Assembly (NCBI RefSeq): GCF_021216655.1
Contig: NZ_CP080437.1
Location: 1,302,001 to 1,366,000 of the forward strand
Reading direction: 5' to 3'
Origin: Clavibacter michiganensis
GTDB taxonomy: Bacteria > Actinomycetota > Actinomycetes > Actinomycetales > Microbacteriaceae
DNA length: 64,000 bases
Below the pieces are notes generated by a model, which was given only the letters and a program-made list of their open reading frames with translations, was not told where the DNA came from and did not search any database. Made by a program: the position numbers and the translations under genes. Position 1 is the first letter of the stretch; each line of letters begins with the position of its first letter. This document shows positions 1 through 11,104 of the stretch, piece after piece.

Positions 1-119
1 CCGGCGGCCTGGACGGTGGTCTCGACGATGCCGCCGGGCAGGGACGTCGCGCCGGTCGGGCGCGAGAGGCGCGGGACGAGCGAGCCCCCGCGACGGCGCC
101 GCGGCTGCGGCCCGGGCAT
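1..119 (-). CDS. possible 5' fragment of a hypothetical protein, cut by window edge
   Basis: An ATG at 119 opens a minus-strand frame that stays open to the window edge, giving 39 residues that begin MPGPQPRRRRGG and become less arginine-rich further on (TSLPGGIVETTVQ). No purine-rich ribosome site precedes the ATG, because the gagggagggg tract lies on the other strand. A gene running out of the window is plausible since no plus-strand gene fits here. It is too short to recognise, and random open frames of this length are common at this GC content. Confidence 0.25.
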   Translation of the reverse strand, partial: MPGPQPRRRRGGSLVPRLSRPTGATSLPGGIVETTVQAA

Positions 120-572
120 GACGTCGGAGGCGGAGGGAGGGGACGTCGTCACACCCCGAGGATACCGCCCAGCAGGCGAAAGGTTTGCGTACCAAGGGAA
201 TGCGCGCGCCGCCGTTCGCCTCCGGGACATGGGCCGCTCACCGACCGACCGCATGCGGGCGATCGGGACGGCCTCGACGCCGGAAGGGGTGCCGCGATCC
301 CCCGACCCCGGCACCCCTCGGCGGTCTGCATCCCCCGATGCGTCCCCCGGAGGCGGGCGATCACGTGGACCTGCCCGCATCGACAACGGTAGCCAGGCGC
401 CCTCGTCGGGACCCAGACCCCTCTTCGGGGGCCTTGTCCGCCGGGCCGTGCCGCCGCGCGCACGTCGGCGTGAGGTCCGGGGGCCTCTCCGCGGTCCGGG
501 CGGGACGATCCCGGTCGCCCCACGGCCGGCCGTGCGAGGCTGGAGAGGTCAGCCCCACCGAGAGGAACCCAC
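120..572. other. intergenic region with no convincing gene
   Basis: No frame here has a credible start, codon bias or recognisable protein. Overlapping open frames on both strands give only Arg/Pro/Gly-rich translations typical of GC-rich non-coding DNA. The last 20 bases carry the ribosome site (agagga) of the PEBP gene that starts at 573. I see no strong terminator or operator. Confidence 0.5.
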
Positions 573-1103
573 GTGCCCAACGACCCGCTGCACCGCCTGC
601 CGGACGCCGCTCCCTTCCACCTCACCAGCCCCGACTTCGCCGACGGGGCAGCGCTGCCCCAGTCCGCGCGAGGTGGAGGGCAGGGCGGCGAGGACCGGTC
701 CCCCACCCTCACGTGGACGGGCGCGCCCGCCGCGACCCGCAGCTACGTGCTCACCGCGTACGACCCCGACGCCCCGACCGGCAGCGGGTTCTGGCACTGG
801 GCGGTGCGCGGGATCCCCGCCTCCACCACAGCGCTGCCCGCCGGTGCCGGAGATCCGGAGTCGGGTCTCCTGCCCGAGGGCGCCGTGACCCTGCACAACG
901 ACGCGCGGGCGACGGGCTTCTTCGGGGCGACGCCTCCCGCGGGCCACGGCACGCACCGCTACTTCTTCACCGTCACCGCGCTCGACGTGGAGTCGCTGGA
1001 CATCCCGGAGGGCGCGACCCCCGCGATGCTCGGCTTCCTGATGCTCCCCCACGTGATCGGCCGCGCCCAGCTCATGGGCACGGCGATCAACGTGGCGGAC
1101 TGA
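573..1103 (+). CDS. YbhB/YbcL-family Raf kinase inhibitor-like protein (PEBP fold)
   Basis: A 176-residue protein of the phosphatidylethanolamine-binding protein family, the usual size for bacterial YbhB/YbcL members. The family signature is visible: YDPDAPTGSGFWHWAV near residues 65-80 supplies the conserved Asp and Trp-His of the anion pocket, and GHGTHRYFFTVTALD near residues 124-138 matches the second conserved block. There is no signal peptide, so it is probably cytosolic. The GTG at 573 is preceded by agagga at good spacing. The biochemical role of bacterial PEBPs is mostly unknown; ligand binding is inferred from the family. It lies 22 bp ahead of a small membrane-anchored protein and may be co-transcribed with it. 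Confidence 0.9.
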   Translation: MPNDPLHRLPDAAPFHLTSPDFADGAALPQSARGGGQGGEDRSPTLTWTGAPAATRSYVLTAYDPDAPTGSGFWHWAVRGIPASTTALPAGAGDPESGLLPEGAVTLHNDARATGFFGATPPAGHGTHRYFFTVTALDVESLDIPEGATPAMLGFLMLPHVIGRAQLMGTAINVAD

Positions 1104-1125
1104 GCGACCGGATCGAGGCGACGAC

Positions 1126-1512
1126 GTGACCCACGAGGGCGGCCGGACGGCGTCGGGCGAGGGCGATGACGCCCGCGCCCGGCGCCGGCGCCTCGTGCTC
1201 GTCCTCGCGGTCATCGCCGCCGTCCTCGTGATCGCCGGGGTCATCGCGGCGATCACGCTCTCGCAGGGCGACGTCGAGCAGGTGCCGCCCGCCCCGACCA
1301 CCGGCGAGCCCGGCCCGACGCCCGACGTCACGCCGTCGTCGCCGGCTCCCGACCCGACGCCGACGCCGACTCCGACTCCGACTCCGACTCCGGACGAGCC
1401 GGCACCGACGCCGGCGCCGAGCCCGTCCGCGGATCCGACGCCCGCCCCGTCCCTGTCCGCGCCGCCCGCGCAGGACGTCCCGTACCCGACGGATCCGAAC
1501 GACGGGAAGTAG
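1126..1512 (+). CDS. membrane-anchored protein with Pro-Thr-rich extracytoplasmic tail
   Basis: A 128-residue protein: about 22 polar, Arg-rich residues, one strong hydrophobic helix (roughly residues 24-46), then an outside tail made almost entirely of Pro, Thr, Asp, Ser and Ala, with an exact (PT)n run near residues 77-87. This is the layout of a single-pass protein with a wall-spanning linker but no folded domain. The GTG at 1126 follows gatcgagg. Function is unknown; a wall-associated anchor or spacer is my inference. The hexanucleotide repeat at 1354-1389 encodes the PT run. Confidence 0.7.
   Translation: MTHEGGRTASGEGDDARARRRRLVLVLAVIAAVLVIAGVIAAITLSQGDVEQVPPAPTTGEPGPTPDVTPSSPAPDPTPTPTPTPTPTPDEPAPTPAPSPSADPTPAPSLSAPPAQDVPYPTDPNDGK
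1354..1389 (+). repeat. hexanucleotide tandem repeat (ccgacK)6
   Basis: Six perfect-register copies of ccgacg or ccgact encode the Pro-Thr run of the preceding gene. The unit is six bases, so slippage would change the linker length without shifting the frame. Confidence 0.9.
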
Positions 1513-1523
1513 CCCGCAGACGA

Positions 1524-1559
1524 CGGATGCCCGCCCCGCCGAGGTGGGACGGGCATCCG
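1524..1559. terminator. bidirectional terminator-like hairpin
   Basis: Ten-base perfect stem, cggatgcccg at 1524-1533 against cgggcatccg at 1550-1559, with a 16-base loop. It sits between the convergent ends of the PT-rich gene (1512) and pnp (1582). No T-tract follows on either side. Confidence 0.7.
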
Positions 1560-1581
1560 GTTCGAGCGGGTACGGCGGGGA

Positions 1582-3855
1582 CTAGCCCTCCGCAGGCGCC
1601 TCGGAGCCGTGGCTGGCGGCGTCGCGGCCCTCCTGATCGGCGGTCTCCTCCAGGACGGGAGCGAGCGACAGCTTGCCGCGGTCGTCGATCTTGGTGATCT
1701 CCACCAGGATCTTCTGGCCGACCCCGAGCACGTCCTCGACGTTCTCGACGCGCTTGCCGCCGGCGAGCTTGCGGACCTCGCTGATGTGCAGCAGGCCGTC
1801 CTTGCCGGGGAGCAGCGAGACGAAGGCGCCGAACGTCGCGATCTTGACGACGGTGCCGAGGAAGGACTCGCCGACCTCGGGGTTCGTCGGGTTCGCGATG
1901 GCGTTGACCTGCGCACGCGCGGCGTCCGCCGACGGGCCGTCGACGGCGCCGATGTAGACGGTGCCGTCCTCCTCGATGGAGATGTCGGCGCCGGTCTCGT
2001 CCTGGATGGCGTTGATCGTCTTGCCCTTCGGGCCGATCAGCTCGCCGATCTTGTCGACGGGGATGTTGACCGAGATCACGCGGGGCGCGGTCGGGGCCAT
2101 CTCGTCGGGGCCGTCGATGGCCTGGTTCAGCACGCCGAGGATGGCCGTGCGGGCCTCCTTCGCCTGCTTGAGCGCACCGTCGAGGACCGACGTGGGGATG
2201 CCGTCGAGCTTCGTGTCCAGCTGGATGGCCGTGACGAACTCCGACGTGCCGGCGACCTTGAAGTCCATGTCGCCGAGCGCGTCCTCCGCACCGAGGATGT
2301 CGGTGAGGGCCGCGTAGCGGACCTGGCCGTCGACGGTGTCGGACACGAGGCCCATGGCGATGCCGGCGACGGGCGCGCGCAGCGGCACGCCCGCGTTCAG
2401 CAGCGACAGGGTCGAGGCGCAGACGGAGCCCATCGACGTGGAGCCGTTGGACCCGAGGGCCTCGGACACCTGGCGGATCGCGTAGGGGAAGTCCTCGCGG
2501 CTCGGCAGCACCGGCACGAGGGCGCGCTCGGCGAGGAAGCCGTGCCCGATCTCGCGACGCTTCGGCGACCCGACGCGACCGGTCTCACCGGTGGAGTAGG
2601 GCGGGAAGTTGTAGTGGTGCAGGTAGCGCTTCTTCGTGATGGGGCTCAGCGAGTCGATCTGCTGCTCCATCTTGAGCATGTTCAGCGTGGTGACGCCCAG
2701 GATCTGGGTCTCTCCGCGCTGGAAGATGGCCGAGCCGTGGACGCGCGGGATGACCTGCACCTCGGCGTCGAGCGGACGGATGTCGGCGAGGCCGCGGCCG
2801 TCCATGCGGACGCCGTCGCGGAGGATCCGGCCGCGGACGACGGTCTTCGTGACGGACTTGTAGGCCGCGGAGAACTCGGTGAGCGCCGACTGCGGCAGCT
2901 CGCCGGCCTCGACCTTGGCGGCCACGGCCTCCTTGGTGCGGGTCTTGAGGGCATCGTCCGCGTCCTGGCGCTCGATCTTGTCGGCGGTCTGGTACACGGT
3001 GCCGAGCTCGTCGAGCGCGAGCGCGCTGACGGCGTCGTAGGTCTCCTGCGCGTACGGCAGGAAGACGGGGTAGTCGACCGTGGGCTTCGCGGCCTGCTGC
3101 GCGAGCGAGGCCTGCGCGGCGACGAGCTGCTGGATGAACGGCTTCGCGGCCTCGAGGCCCTGCGCGACGATGGCCTCGTCGGGCTTCGTGGCGCCGCCCT
3201 GGATGAGGTCCCAGGCACCCTCGGTGGCCTCGGCCTCGACCATCATGATCGCGACGTCCTCGTTGCCCTCGGAGTCGGTGACGACGCGGCCGGCGACGGT
3301 GATGTCGAAGACGGCCTCCTTGAGCTGCGAGTGCTTGGGGAAGACGACCCACTGGTCGCCGATGAGCGCGAGGCGCACACCCGCGATGGGGCCGGAGAAC
3401 GGGATGCCCGAGAGCATGCTCGAGGCGCTCGCCGCGTTGATGGCGAGGCTGTCGTAGAACTCGTCCGGCGCGATGCTGAGGACGGTGATGACGACCTGGA
3501 CCTCGTTGCGGAGGCCCGTGATGAACGACGGGCGCAGCGGCCGGTCGATGAGGCGGCAGACGAGGATCGCCTCGGTGGAGGGGCGGCCCTCGCGACGGAA
3601 GAACGAGCCGGGGATCTTGCCCGCGGCGTAGCTGCGCTCCTCGACGTCGATGGTCAGGGGGAAGAAGTCGAAGTTGTCCTTCGGGTGCTTGCCCACCGAG
3701 GTGGCGGACAGCAGCATGGTGTCCTCGTCGAGGTACGCGGCGACCGCGCCCTGAGCCTGCTGCGCGAGGCGGCCGGCCTCGAACCGGACCGTGCGCGTTC
3801 CGTACTTGCCGTTGTCGAGGACTGCCTCGGCGAACTTGATCTCTGGACCTTCCAT
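1582..3855 (-). CDS. pnp: polyribonucleotide nucleotidyltransferase (PNPase)
   Basis: A 757-residue protein with the full PNPase layout: two RNase PH-like domains (the second around residues 340-560, with [12 protein letters not shown] and the S-S-N-G-S-T-S-M-G segment), then a KH domain ([19 protein letters not shown], near residues 600-640) and an S1 domain ([20 protein letters not shown], near 670-740). It degrades RNA phosphorolytically from the 3' end and can add tails. The ATG at 3855 is chosen because it follows gaaggagagag and starts the conserved MEGPEIKF segment; longer in-frame starts upstream add Arg-rich junk. It lies downstream of rpsO in the usual rpsO-pnp order, separated by about 480 bp and a hairpin. 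Confidence 0.98.
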   Translation of the reverse strand: MEGPEIKFAEAVLDNGKYGTRTVRFEAGRLAQQAQGAVAAYLDEDTMLLSATSVGKHPKDNFDFFPLTIDVEERSYAAGKIPGSFFRREGRPSTEAILVCRLIDRPLRPSFITGLRNEVQVVITVLSIAPDEFYDSLAINAASASSMLSGIPFSGPIAGVRLALIGDQWVVFPKHSQLKEAVFDITVAGRVVTDSEGNEDVAIMMVEAEATEGAWDLIQGGATKPDEAIVAQGLEAAKPFIQQLVAAQASLAQQAAKPTVDYPVFLPYAQETYDAVSALALDELGTVYQTADKIERQDADDALKTRTKEAVAAKVEAGELPQSALTEFSAAYKSVTKTVVRGRILRDGVRMDGRGLADIRPLDAEVQVIPRVHGSAIFQRGETQILGVTTLNMLKMEQQIDSLSPITKKRYLHHYNFPPYSTGETGRVGSPKRREIGHGFLAERALVPVLPSREDFPYAIRQVSEALGSNGSTSMGSVCASTLSLLNAGVPLRAPVAGIAMGLVSDTVDGQVRYAALTDILGAEDALGDMDFKVAGTSEFVTAIQLDTKLDGIPTSVLDGALKQAKEARTAILGVLNQAIDGPDEMAPTAPRVISVNIPVDKIGELIGPKGKTINAIQDETGADISIEEDGTVYIGAVDGPSADAARAQVNAIANPTNPEVGESFLGTVVKIATFGAFVSLLPGKDGLLHISEVRKLAGGKRVENVEDVLGVGQKILVEITKIDDRGKLSLAPVLEETADQEGRDAASHGSEAPAEG

Positions 3856-4259
3856 TGAGGTCTCTCTCCTTCGTGTTGCGCCTCTCGGCGACGCCCGTCG
3901 GGCGCTCGTCCTGCATCCCGTGTGGATGCGGACCTCCTGCGACAGAGGAGGAGCGGGCGAGGCGACACCCCGGCGCCCGCCTGATGCGGGATCCGGGTGC
4001 ACGTGCGCGGCTGGTTCCGCTCGTCGGCCGGTGGCCGACGGCGGCGGGCGCATGTCTGGCCATCAGTGGGAATGCTCCGAGCGACTCGGAATACCACCAC
4101 CAACGACCAGCTCCTGCCGGCCAGCTCCATCTGTCGTGATCGCATCGTGACGCTGGGCGTCCGCTGGATCACTTCGGACATGGTAGCACCCGGCCCCTCG
4201 CCGGCCCGGGATGGCGGGGATCGCCGGGTGTCGGGCGGACGACGCTCCCCTTAACGGCG
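3856..4259 (-). other. long leader/intergenic region upstream of pnp
   Basis: About 400 bp with no gene I can support. It should hold the pnp promoter and a long untranslated leader. A small hairpin, cgcccg/cgggcg at 3892-3904, lies about 37 bases upstream of the pnp start. A minus-strand TACCAT at 4180-4185 could be a -10 hexamer but has no matching -35. In other bacteria PNPase autoregulates through its leader; whether that applies here cannot be read from the sequence. Confidence 0.4.
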
Positions 4260-4293
4260 GACGGGCCGCCACCCCGGAGGGTGACGGCCCGTC
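4260..4293 (-). terminator. hairpin downstream of rpsO
   Basis: Nine-base perfect stem, gacgggccg at 4260-4268 and cggcccgtc at 4285-4293, 39 bases beyond the rpsO stop. It either terminates the rpsO transcript or is a processing hairpin between rpsO and pnp. No T-tract follows. Confidence 0.6.
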
Positions 4294-4331
4294 TGCTTGC
4301 AGGCCGTGCGATCAGCGACGCGTGATGCGTG

Positions 4332-4601
4332 TCAGCGGCGGATGCCCAGGCGCGCGATCAGGGCGCGGTAGCGCTCGATGTCGACGTTGGACAGGTAGCC
4401 GAGGAGACGGCGACGCTGGCCGACCAGGAGGAGCAGGCCACGACGCGTGTGGTGGTCGTGCTTGTGCTCCTTGAGGTGCTCGGTGAGGCCCGTGATCCGC
4501 TTGGTGAGGAGCGCGATCTGCACCTCGGGGGATCCGGTGTCACCGGGGTGGGTCGCGTACTCGTCGATGATCGCCTTCTTGACGTCTGCTTCCAGAGCCA
4601 T
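4332..4601 (-). CDS. rpsO: 30S ribosomal protein S15
   Basis: An 89-residue protein with the complete S15 sequence pattern: [17 protein letters not shown] near residues 21-37, the [25 protein letters not shown] block near residues 46-70 that contacts 16S rRNA, and [15 protein letters not shown] at the end. The length is exactly typical. ATG at 4601 follows gagagggga. It binds the 16S central domain early in small-subunit assembly. Elsewhere S15 represses its own mRNA; no such site is obvious here. Confidence 0.98.
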   Translation of the reverse strand: MALEADVKKAIIDEYATHPGDTGSPEVQIALLTKRITGLTEHLKEHKHDHHTRRGLLLLVGQRRRLLGYLSNVDIERYRALIARLGIRR

Positions 4602-4692
4602 GTGATGATCCCCTCTCGTGTTCGTTGCGCGGCGCCCGTCACAGGATGTGCGAGCTCTCTTGATCCGCGGCCGTTCAGACGGCAACCGCACG

Positions 4693-4698
4693 AGCATA
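4693..4698 (-). promoter_or_regulatory. candidate -10 hexamer of rpsO
   Basis: TATGCT on the minus strand, about 90 bases upstream of the rpsO start, is the best -10 match in the divergent rpsO/MFS interval. The -35 region is GC-rich and unconvincing. Confidence 0.35.
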
Positions 4699-4785
4699 CC
4701 AGGGGGGCGACACCCCCGGGACCGGGCGGAGTCGCCCGTCTCGGCTAGCGTGGAAATCCACCCGAGAGAGACGACGCAGCGACAC

Positions 4786-6134
<1,349 letters not shown>

Positions 6135-6138
<4 letters not shown>

Positions 6139-6896
6139 CGCGGCGGAGGAGGCGGCGGACGCCCGTGCTCGTGACGCTGGCGGCGCTCGCGATCGTGATC
6201 ATCGCGGCGGTCGCGCAGTGGCGCGGGGATCCGGGGGCCGGGTCGGGCGCGGGAGGCGGCGGCACGTCGGGGCTCGGGGCGGAGCCGGGCGCGACCAGAT
6301 CCGCGCGCCTCGCCCTCGACGGGCTCGAGGTGCGGGCCGAGGATCGCGTGGACGGCTACGACCGCGAGTCCTTCGCCTGGCGGACGGACGTCGACCGCAA
6401 CGGCTGCGACACCCGCAACGACGTGCTGCGGCGCGACCTGGCCGACGCGGAGATCCGCGGCGGCACGCGCGGCTGCGTCGTGCAGGCGGGCGTGCTGGAG
6501 GACCCGTACTCGGGGGCGCGCGTGTCGTTCGACCGGTCGCGCGACCCGGAGGCGGTGCAGATCGACCACGTCGTGTCGCTGTCGGACGCGTGGTCGTCGG
6601 GCGCGTGGCGCTGGGACGCCCAGTACCGCGCGGCGTTCGCGAACGACCCGCTGGAGCTGGTCGCCGCGTCCGCCGCGGAGAACAACGCGAAGTCCGACGC
6701 GACGGCCGACGCGTGGCTGCCCGACGACCCGGCCGACGCGTGCGCGCTCGTGGTGCGGCAGGTGTCGATCAAGGTGCGCACCGAGCTCAGCGTGACGCGG
6801 GCCGAGCACGACGCCATGGCGCGCGTGCTCGACGGATGCGGCGACCTGCCGCTGCTGACCTCCGACGACGTCGGCTGGCCGGCGCCGGCGCGCTGA
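6135..6896 (+). CDS. membrane-anchored or secreted HNH-family endonuclease (DUF1524 type)
   Basis: A 253-residue protein. Residues 1-30 are an Arg-rich N-terminus followed by a hydrophobic helix (signal peptide or anchor). The C-terminal half has the DUF1524/HNH hallmarks: IDHVVSLSDAWSSGA near residue 140, NDPLELVAASAAENNAKSD near residues 173-190, with the conserved Asp-His and downstream Asn residues that bind metal and DNA. Family members are nucleases; this one should act outside the membrane. The GTG start overlaps the MFS stop by 4 bp (GTGA). Cys pairs such as NGCDTRN and RGCVVQ could form disulfides, consistent with export. DNA scavenging or competition is inference. Confidence 0.85.
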
Positions 6897-7076
6897 CGCC
6901 CCGCGCACAGGGAGCGGTCACCTGCGCGGCCCCAACCGATCGGGTGCCCGGTCCGAAGACACTGCAATGCGCCGGACCACCAGAGACGCGATGCACGACG
7001 GGTCCGGATGTCATGGGGAGAGCGGTCGCACGGACGGCGCATGGAGAGGGGTCTCGGCGCCGGGACCACGACCGCA

Positions 7077-7102
7077 GGGCCGGCCCGTCATCGGGTCGGC
7101 CC
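7077..7102. terminator. terminator-like hairpin between convergent genes
   Basis: Eleven-base stem, gggccggcccg at 7077-7087 and cgggtcggccc at 7092-7102, with one G-T pair and the 4-base loop tcat. It lies between the ends of the HNH gene (6896) and the SLC13 gene (7140). The rest of the 243-bp interval holds nothing recognisable. Confidence 0.65.
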
Positions 7103-7139
7103 ATCTCCCTGCCCGCGGGCGATCGGGGCTGCCGCGGCG

Positions 7140-8717
7140 TCAGGCCAGCAGGCCGAGCACGCCCATCCACGCCGTGCCGACGACGCCCCAGATCACGATG
7201 AGGACCACGGCCATCACGAAGCCGACGCGGAACCACTCCTTCGTCGTGACGTAGCCGGATCCGAAGACGACTCCGGACGGCCCCGACGCGTAGTGCGAGA
7301 TGCCGCCGAAGAGGTTGCCGATGAAGCCGAGCACGAGCGCGGCGAACAGCGGCGGCGTCCCCGTCGCGACCGCGGCGCCGAGGAACACCGCGTACATCGC
7401 GACGATGTGGGCCGTGTTCGACGCGAACAGGTAGTGCGAGAAGAAGTACACGAGCGCGAGCACCGCGAAGGCCCACGGCCAGGGCAGGCCGCCGACGGAT
7501 CCGGAGACCGCGCCGCCCACGAGGTCGATGACGCCGAGCGCGTCGAGCTGGTCGGCCATGCCGACGAGCACCGCGAAGAAGATGAGCGTCGACCAGGCCG
7601 AGGCGTTCGCGGCGAGGTGCGACCACTTGAGGACGCCCGTGACGAGCAGCACCGCGATGCCGCCGAACGCCGAGGCGGTCGCGGGGATGCCGAGCAGGGA
7701 TCCGCCGCACCAGAGCACGAGGAGCAGCACGAAGGTCGCGGCCATGATCCGCTCGTGGCCGGACAGCGGGCCGAGTCCGCGCAGCTCCGCGCGCGCGTGG
7801 GCCGGCGCCTCGGGCGTGCGGGTGAGGGTCGGCGGGTACACGCGCGACATCGCCCACGGCACGACGACCAGGCTGAGGAGGCCGGGCACGAGCGCCGCGA
7901 GCGCCCACCCGCCCCAGGTGACCTCGATGCCGATGTCGGCCGCGGCCTTCTGGGCGACCGGGTTGCCGGCCATGGCCGTGACGAACATGGCGGAGGTGAC
8001 GGTGTTGACCTGCACGCTCGTGAGCGCGAGGTAGGAGCCGAGGCGGCGGCGCGACGCGTCGGACTCGGGTGTGGATCCCTGCACCCGGCTGAGCGACGCG
8101 ACGATCGGGTAGACGACGCCACCCGCTCGCGCGGTGTTCGACGGCGTCGCGGGCGCGAGCACCAGGTCGGTGAGCGCCATGCCGTACGCGAGGCCGAGGC
8201 TGGATCCGCCGAGGCGGGACACGAACGCGAGCGCGATGCGGCGGCCGAGGCCCGTGACGAGGAACCCGTCCGCGATGAAGAACGACGCGACGATGAGCCA
8301 GATGGTGGGGTTCGCGAAGCCGACGAGCGCCTCGCCGTCGGTGGTCATGGTGCCGGTGAGCATCGCGACCGCGAGGCCGGTGAGCGCCACGGGCGCGGTC
8401 GGCAGCGGCTGGAGGATGAGCGCGAGGACGGTCCCGACGAAGATGCCGGCCATGTGCATGCCGCGGGGGTCGACCCCGGCGGGCGGCGGGACGAGCGCGA
8501 TGCCGACCGCGACCGCGACGATGACGACGACCTGGAGGGCACGCGAGCGGCCGGCGCGGCGGGCGGCGGCGGATGCGTCGGGCGCGGCCGGGGTGGCGAC
8601 CGACGCGACGCCCTCAGGCGCCGGATCCGCCTCGTCCCGCGGCGCTCCCCCAGGGCCGGGATCCGTCCCGGTGCCGGATGCGGACGAGGGGCCGGGGGAT
8701 GCGGGAGGAGGGGTCAT
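7140..8717 (-). CDS. SLC13/DASS-family anion (dicarboxylate) permease
   Basis: A 525-residue polytopic membrane protein with a Pro/Ala-rich cytosolic N-terminus of about 70 residues. The two DASS signature Ser-Asn-Thr motifs are present: ATPSNTARAGGVVYPI near residue 190 and ASNTAHIVAMYAVFLG near residue 440; these bind the cation and carboxylate in this family. Likely substrates are C4-dicarboxylates, tartrate or citrate, but the motifs do not settle which. ATG 8717 follows ggagg at about 11 bases; a longer start at 8756 is possible. The gene stands alone, with a hairpin beyond its end. Confidence 0.9.
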   Translation of the reverse strand: MTPPPASPGPSSASGTGTDPGPGGAPRDEADPAPEGVASVATPAAPDASAAARRAGRSRALQVVVIVAVAVGIALVPPPAGVDPRGMHMAGIFVGTVLALILQPLPTAPVALTGLAVAMLTGTMTTDGEALVGFANPTIWLIVASFFIADGFLVTGLGRRIALAFVSRLGGSSLGLAYGMALTDLVLAPATPSNTARAGGVVYPIVASLSRVQGSTPESDASRRRLGSYLALTSVQVNTVTSAMFVTAMAGNPVAQKAAADIGIEVTWGGWALAALVPGLLSLVVVPWAMSRVYPPTLTRTPEAPAHARAELRGLGPLSGHERIMAATFVLLLVLWCGGSLLGIPATASAFGGIAVLLVTGVLKWSHLAANASAWSTLIFFAVLVGMADQLDALGVIDLVGGAVSGSVGGLPWPWAFAVLALVYFFSHYLFASNTAHIVAMYAVFLGAAVATGTPPLFAALVLGFIGNLFGGISHYASGPSGVVFGSGYVTTKEWFRVGFVMAVVLIVIWGVVGTAWMGVLGLLA

Positions 8718-8821
8718 GACCGGCCCATCCTCCGCGCGTGCGGGTCCCGGTGCCACTTGTCTTCATAGTGTTCACGCGAGCGCCGCGCGCGGGCCGGTGA
8801 GGCGTCAGGCGGTGCCGTGGA

Positions 8822-11104
8822 TCAGGCGGCGAAGCCCGTCGACGTGACGATGTGCAGGCGCTGCGTCGGCCGGGTCATGGCGACGTAGAGGCCGGCGGCG
8901 CCGCGCGACGTGTGCGCGAGGATCTCGTCGGGCTCCGCGATGACGACGACGTCGAACTCCAGGCCCTTCGCCTCCTGGGATCCGAGGACCGCGATGGGTC
9001 GGCCGAGGCCGCCCACGCCGATGCCGACCGCGGATCCGAACCGCTCGGCGAGCGCGCGGTGCAGCTCCTCGACGCGGTCGTCGCGGGCGATGACCGCCAG
9101 CGTGCCGGTGTCGCCGCCCTCGCGCTCCTCGTCCACCACGTCGACCACGGCGGACACGACCTCGTCGGCGTCCACCTCCACCGTGTCGATGGGGTGCTCG
9201 CCCTCGCGGACGGCCCGCGAGCGGGTGACCGGGAGGCCGTGCGCGATGGCCATGCGCTCGGCGGCCTCGGCGATCCGGGCGGGCGTGCGGTAGTTGACGG
9301 TGAGCTCCTCGAGGCGCCACTCGCGGCCGAGCACCGGGCCGAGCGCGTCCTGCCAGCTCGTGACGCCGACCGCGGAGCTCGCCTGCGCGACGTCGCCCAC
9401 GATCGTGAAGGAGCGCAGCGGGCAGCGGCGGAGGAGCACGCGCCACTGCATGGGGCTGAGCTCCTGCGCCTCGTCGACCACGATGTGGCCGTAGGTCCAG
9501 GTGCGGTCGGATGCGGCGCGCTCCGCGGTCGTGCGGCGCGCGGCCTGCTCGGCGAAGCCCTCCGCGAGGCGCTCGGCCGTGACCATGCCGCCGACGCCCA
9601 TGTTCTCGATGGCCTGCTCGGCGTTCTCGATGTCGCGGAGGCGCTGCTGCTCGCGCTCGCGGGCGCTCGCGTCGGCCTGCGCGCTGAACTCGCCGAGGAG
9701 CTCGGCCGCCTCGTCGAGCAGCGGCACGTCGGCGATCGTGAAGGGCGCGTCGCGGTCGCGGCGGAGGAGCGCGCGCCGCTCCGGGCTCCAGCGCGGGGTG
9801 AGCGAGGCGAGCCAGTTCGGGCGCGCGTAGAGGTCCTGGATCAGCTTCTCGGGGGTGAGCGGCAGCCACGCGGTGTTGAGCGCGACCTTCACGTCGTACG
9901 AGGTGCGGAGGTCCTCGCGGAGCATGGCGAGGTCGCTGTCGTCGAGGGCGCTGCCGTTGCGGCGCATCTGCGACGCGAGGACCTGGGCGAGGGATCCGAG
10001 GGCGGCCTTGTTGAACACCACGCGCGCCTCGTTGTGCGGCTTCCGGCTGTCCTGCGCGCGGCGGAGGGCACCGGCCACGAGCGACGGCTCCAGCACGATG
10101 CGCTCGCCGTTCACGTCGAGCGTGACGGCCTCGGTGGGCACGACCTGGCGGGAGCGCACGGCGCGCTGCAGGAGGCCGGCCATCTCGGCGGATCCCTTGA
10201 CGGCCGCGACCTCGGGCGCGTCCTCCCCGGCCGCGTCGATGCCCGGGTACAGCTGGCCGACGCTCGCGAGCACGACGCCGGTCTCGCCGAGGGACGGCAG
10301 CACGGCCTCGATGTACTGGAGGAAGGACCGGCTGGGACCCACGACGAGCACGCCCGAGGACGCGAGGCGGTCACGGTGCGAGTAGAGGAGGTACGCGGCG
10401 CGGTGCAGCGCCACCGCGGTCTTGCCGGTGCCGGGCCCGCCCTGCACGACGAGCACGCCGCGGAGGTCGGAGCGGATGATGCGGTCCTGCTCGGCCTGGA
10501 TGGTGGCGACGATGTCGTTCATCCGGCCGGTGCGGCCCGCGGCGAGCGCGGCGAGCAGCGCGCCCTCGCCCTGGAGGCTGGTGCGGCCCTCGTCGAGGAG
10601 CGTCGGGTCGAACACCTCGTCCTCGACGTGCACGACCTCGCGGCCGTGCGTCGTGAGGTGGCGACGCGCGCGGGCGCCGAGCGGGGTGGCGGCGGTGGCC
10701 TGGTAGAAGGCGCTGGCCTGGGGCACGCGCCAGTCGAGGAGCAGCGGCTGGAGGTCGTCGTCGCGGAGGCCGATGCGGCCGATGTACCGGTAGACGGGAT
10801 CCCCGTCGCCGGGCGTGCGCGCGGGCGCGCCGTCGCGGGGCTCGTCCTCCGGCAGGTGGCCGTCCTCGAACTCGAGGCGGCCGAAGACGAGGCGCTCGTC
10901 GACCTCGCGGAGCGCCTGCAGGCGGTCCTCGTAGATGCGGGCGAACGCGTCGCGCTCGGAGCGGTTCTGATGCGTTCCGCCGGTGGGGCTGTCGCGCACC
11001 GCCGTCAGCTGGTCCCGGGTCTCCGCGCGCACCGCGTCGAGTCGCCCGTAGAGGCGGGTGACGTACGCCCGCTCGCGCTCCAGCTCCGTACCGGTCACCT
11101 GCAC
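8822..11104 (-). CDS. helD: HelD-like UvrD/Rep-superfamily helicase, RNA polymerase motor
   Basis: A 760-residue superfamily 1 ATPase with Walker A GGPGTGKT at residues 222-229, motif II VVDEAQELSPMQWR, motif III FTIVGDVAQASS, motif IV VNYRTPARIAE and a C-terminal EAKGLEFDVVVI/YVAMTRPTQRLHIV block. The long N-terminal part (residues 1-210, starting with a predicted coiled coil ERERAYVTRLYGRLDAVR) separates HelD from true UvrD. HelD proteins bind RNA polymerase and use ATP to remove it from nucleic acid; some actinobacterial members protect against rifamycins. GTG 11104 follows aagggg, and a minus-strand TAGGAT at 11126-11131 is a good -10 hexamer. Confidence 0.9.
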   Translation of the reverse strand: MQVTGTELERERAYVTRLYGRLDAVRAETRDQLTAVRDSPTGGTHQNRSERDAFARIYEDRLQALREVDERLVFGRLEFEDGHLPEDEPRDGAPARTPGDGDPVYRYIGRIGLRDDDLQPLLLDWRVPQASAFYQATAATPLGARARRHLTTHGREVVHVEDEVFDPTLLDEGRTSLQGEGALLAALAAGRTGRMNDIVATIQAEQDRIIRSDLRGVLVVQGGPGTGKTAVALHRAAYLLYSHRDRLASSGVLVVGPSRSFLQYIEAVLPSLGETGVVLASVGQLYPGIDAAGEDAPEVAAVKGSAEMAGLLQRAVRSRQVVPTEAVTLDVNGERIVLEPSLVAGALRRAQDSRKPHNEARVVFNKAALGSLAQVLASQMRRNGSALDDSDLAMLREDLRTSYDVKVALNTAWLPLTPEKLIQDLYARPNWLASLTPRWSPERRALLRRDRDAPFTIADVPLLDEAAELLGEFSAQADASAREREQQRLRDIENAEQAIENMGVGGMVTAERLAEGFAEQAARRTTAERAASDRTWTYGHIVVDEAQELSPMQWRVLLRRCPLRSFTIVGDVAQASSAVGVTSWQDALGPVLGREWRLEELTVNYRTPARIAEAAERMAIAHGLPVTRSRAVREGEHPIDTVEVDADEVVSAVVDVVDEEREGGDTGTLAVIARDDRVEELHRALAERFGSAVGIGVGGLGRPIAVLGSQEAKGLEFDVVVIAEPDEILAHTSRGAAGLYVAMTRPTQRLHIVTSTGFAA

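Noticed and set aside
1354..1389. Hexamer repeat as a phase-variation switch
   Set aside because: The unit is six bases, so changes keep the reading frame; only linker length would vary.
1609..3858. Long open frame on the strand opposite pnp
   Set aside because: It is a GC-driven shadow: Arg/Asp/Leu-rich, no domain, fully covered by the recognisable PNPase.
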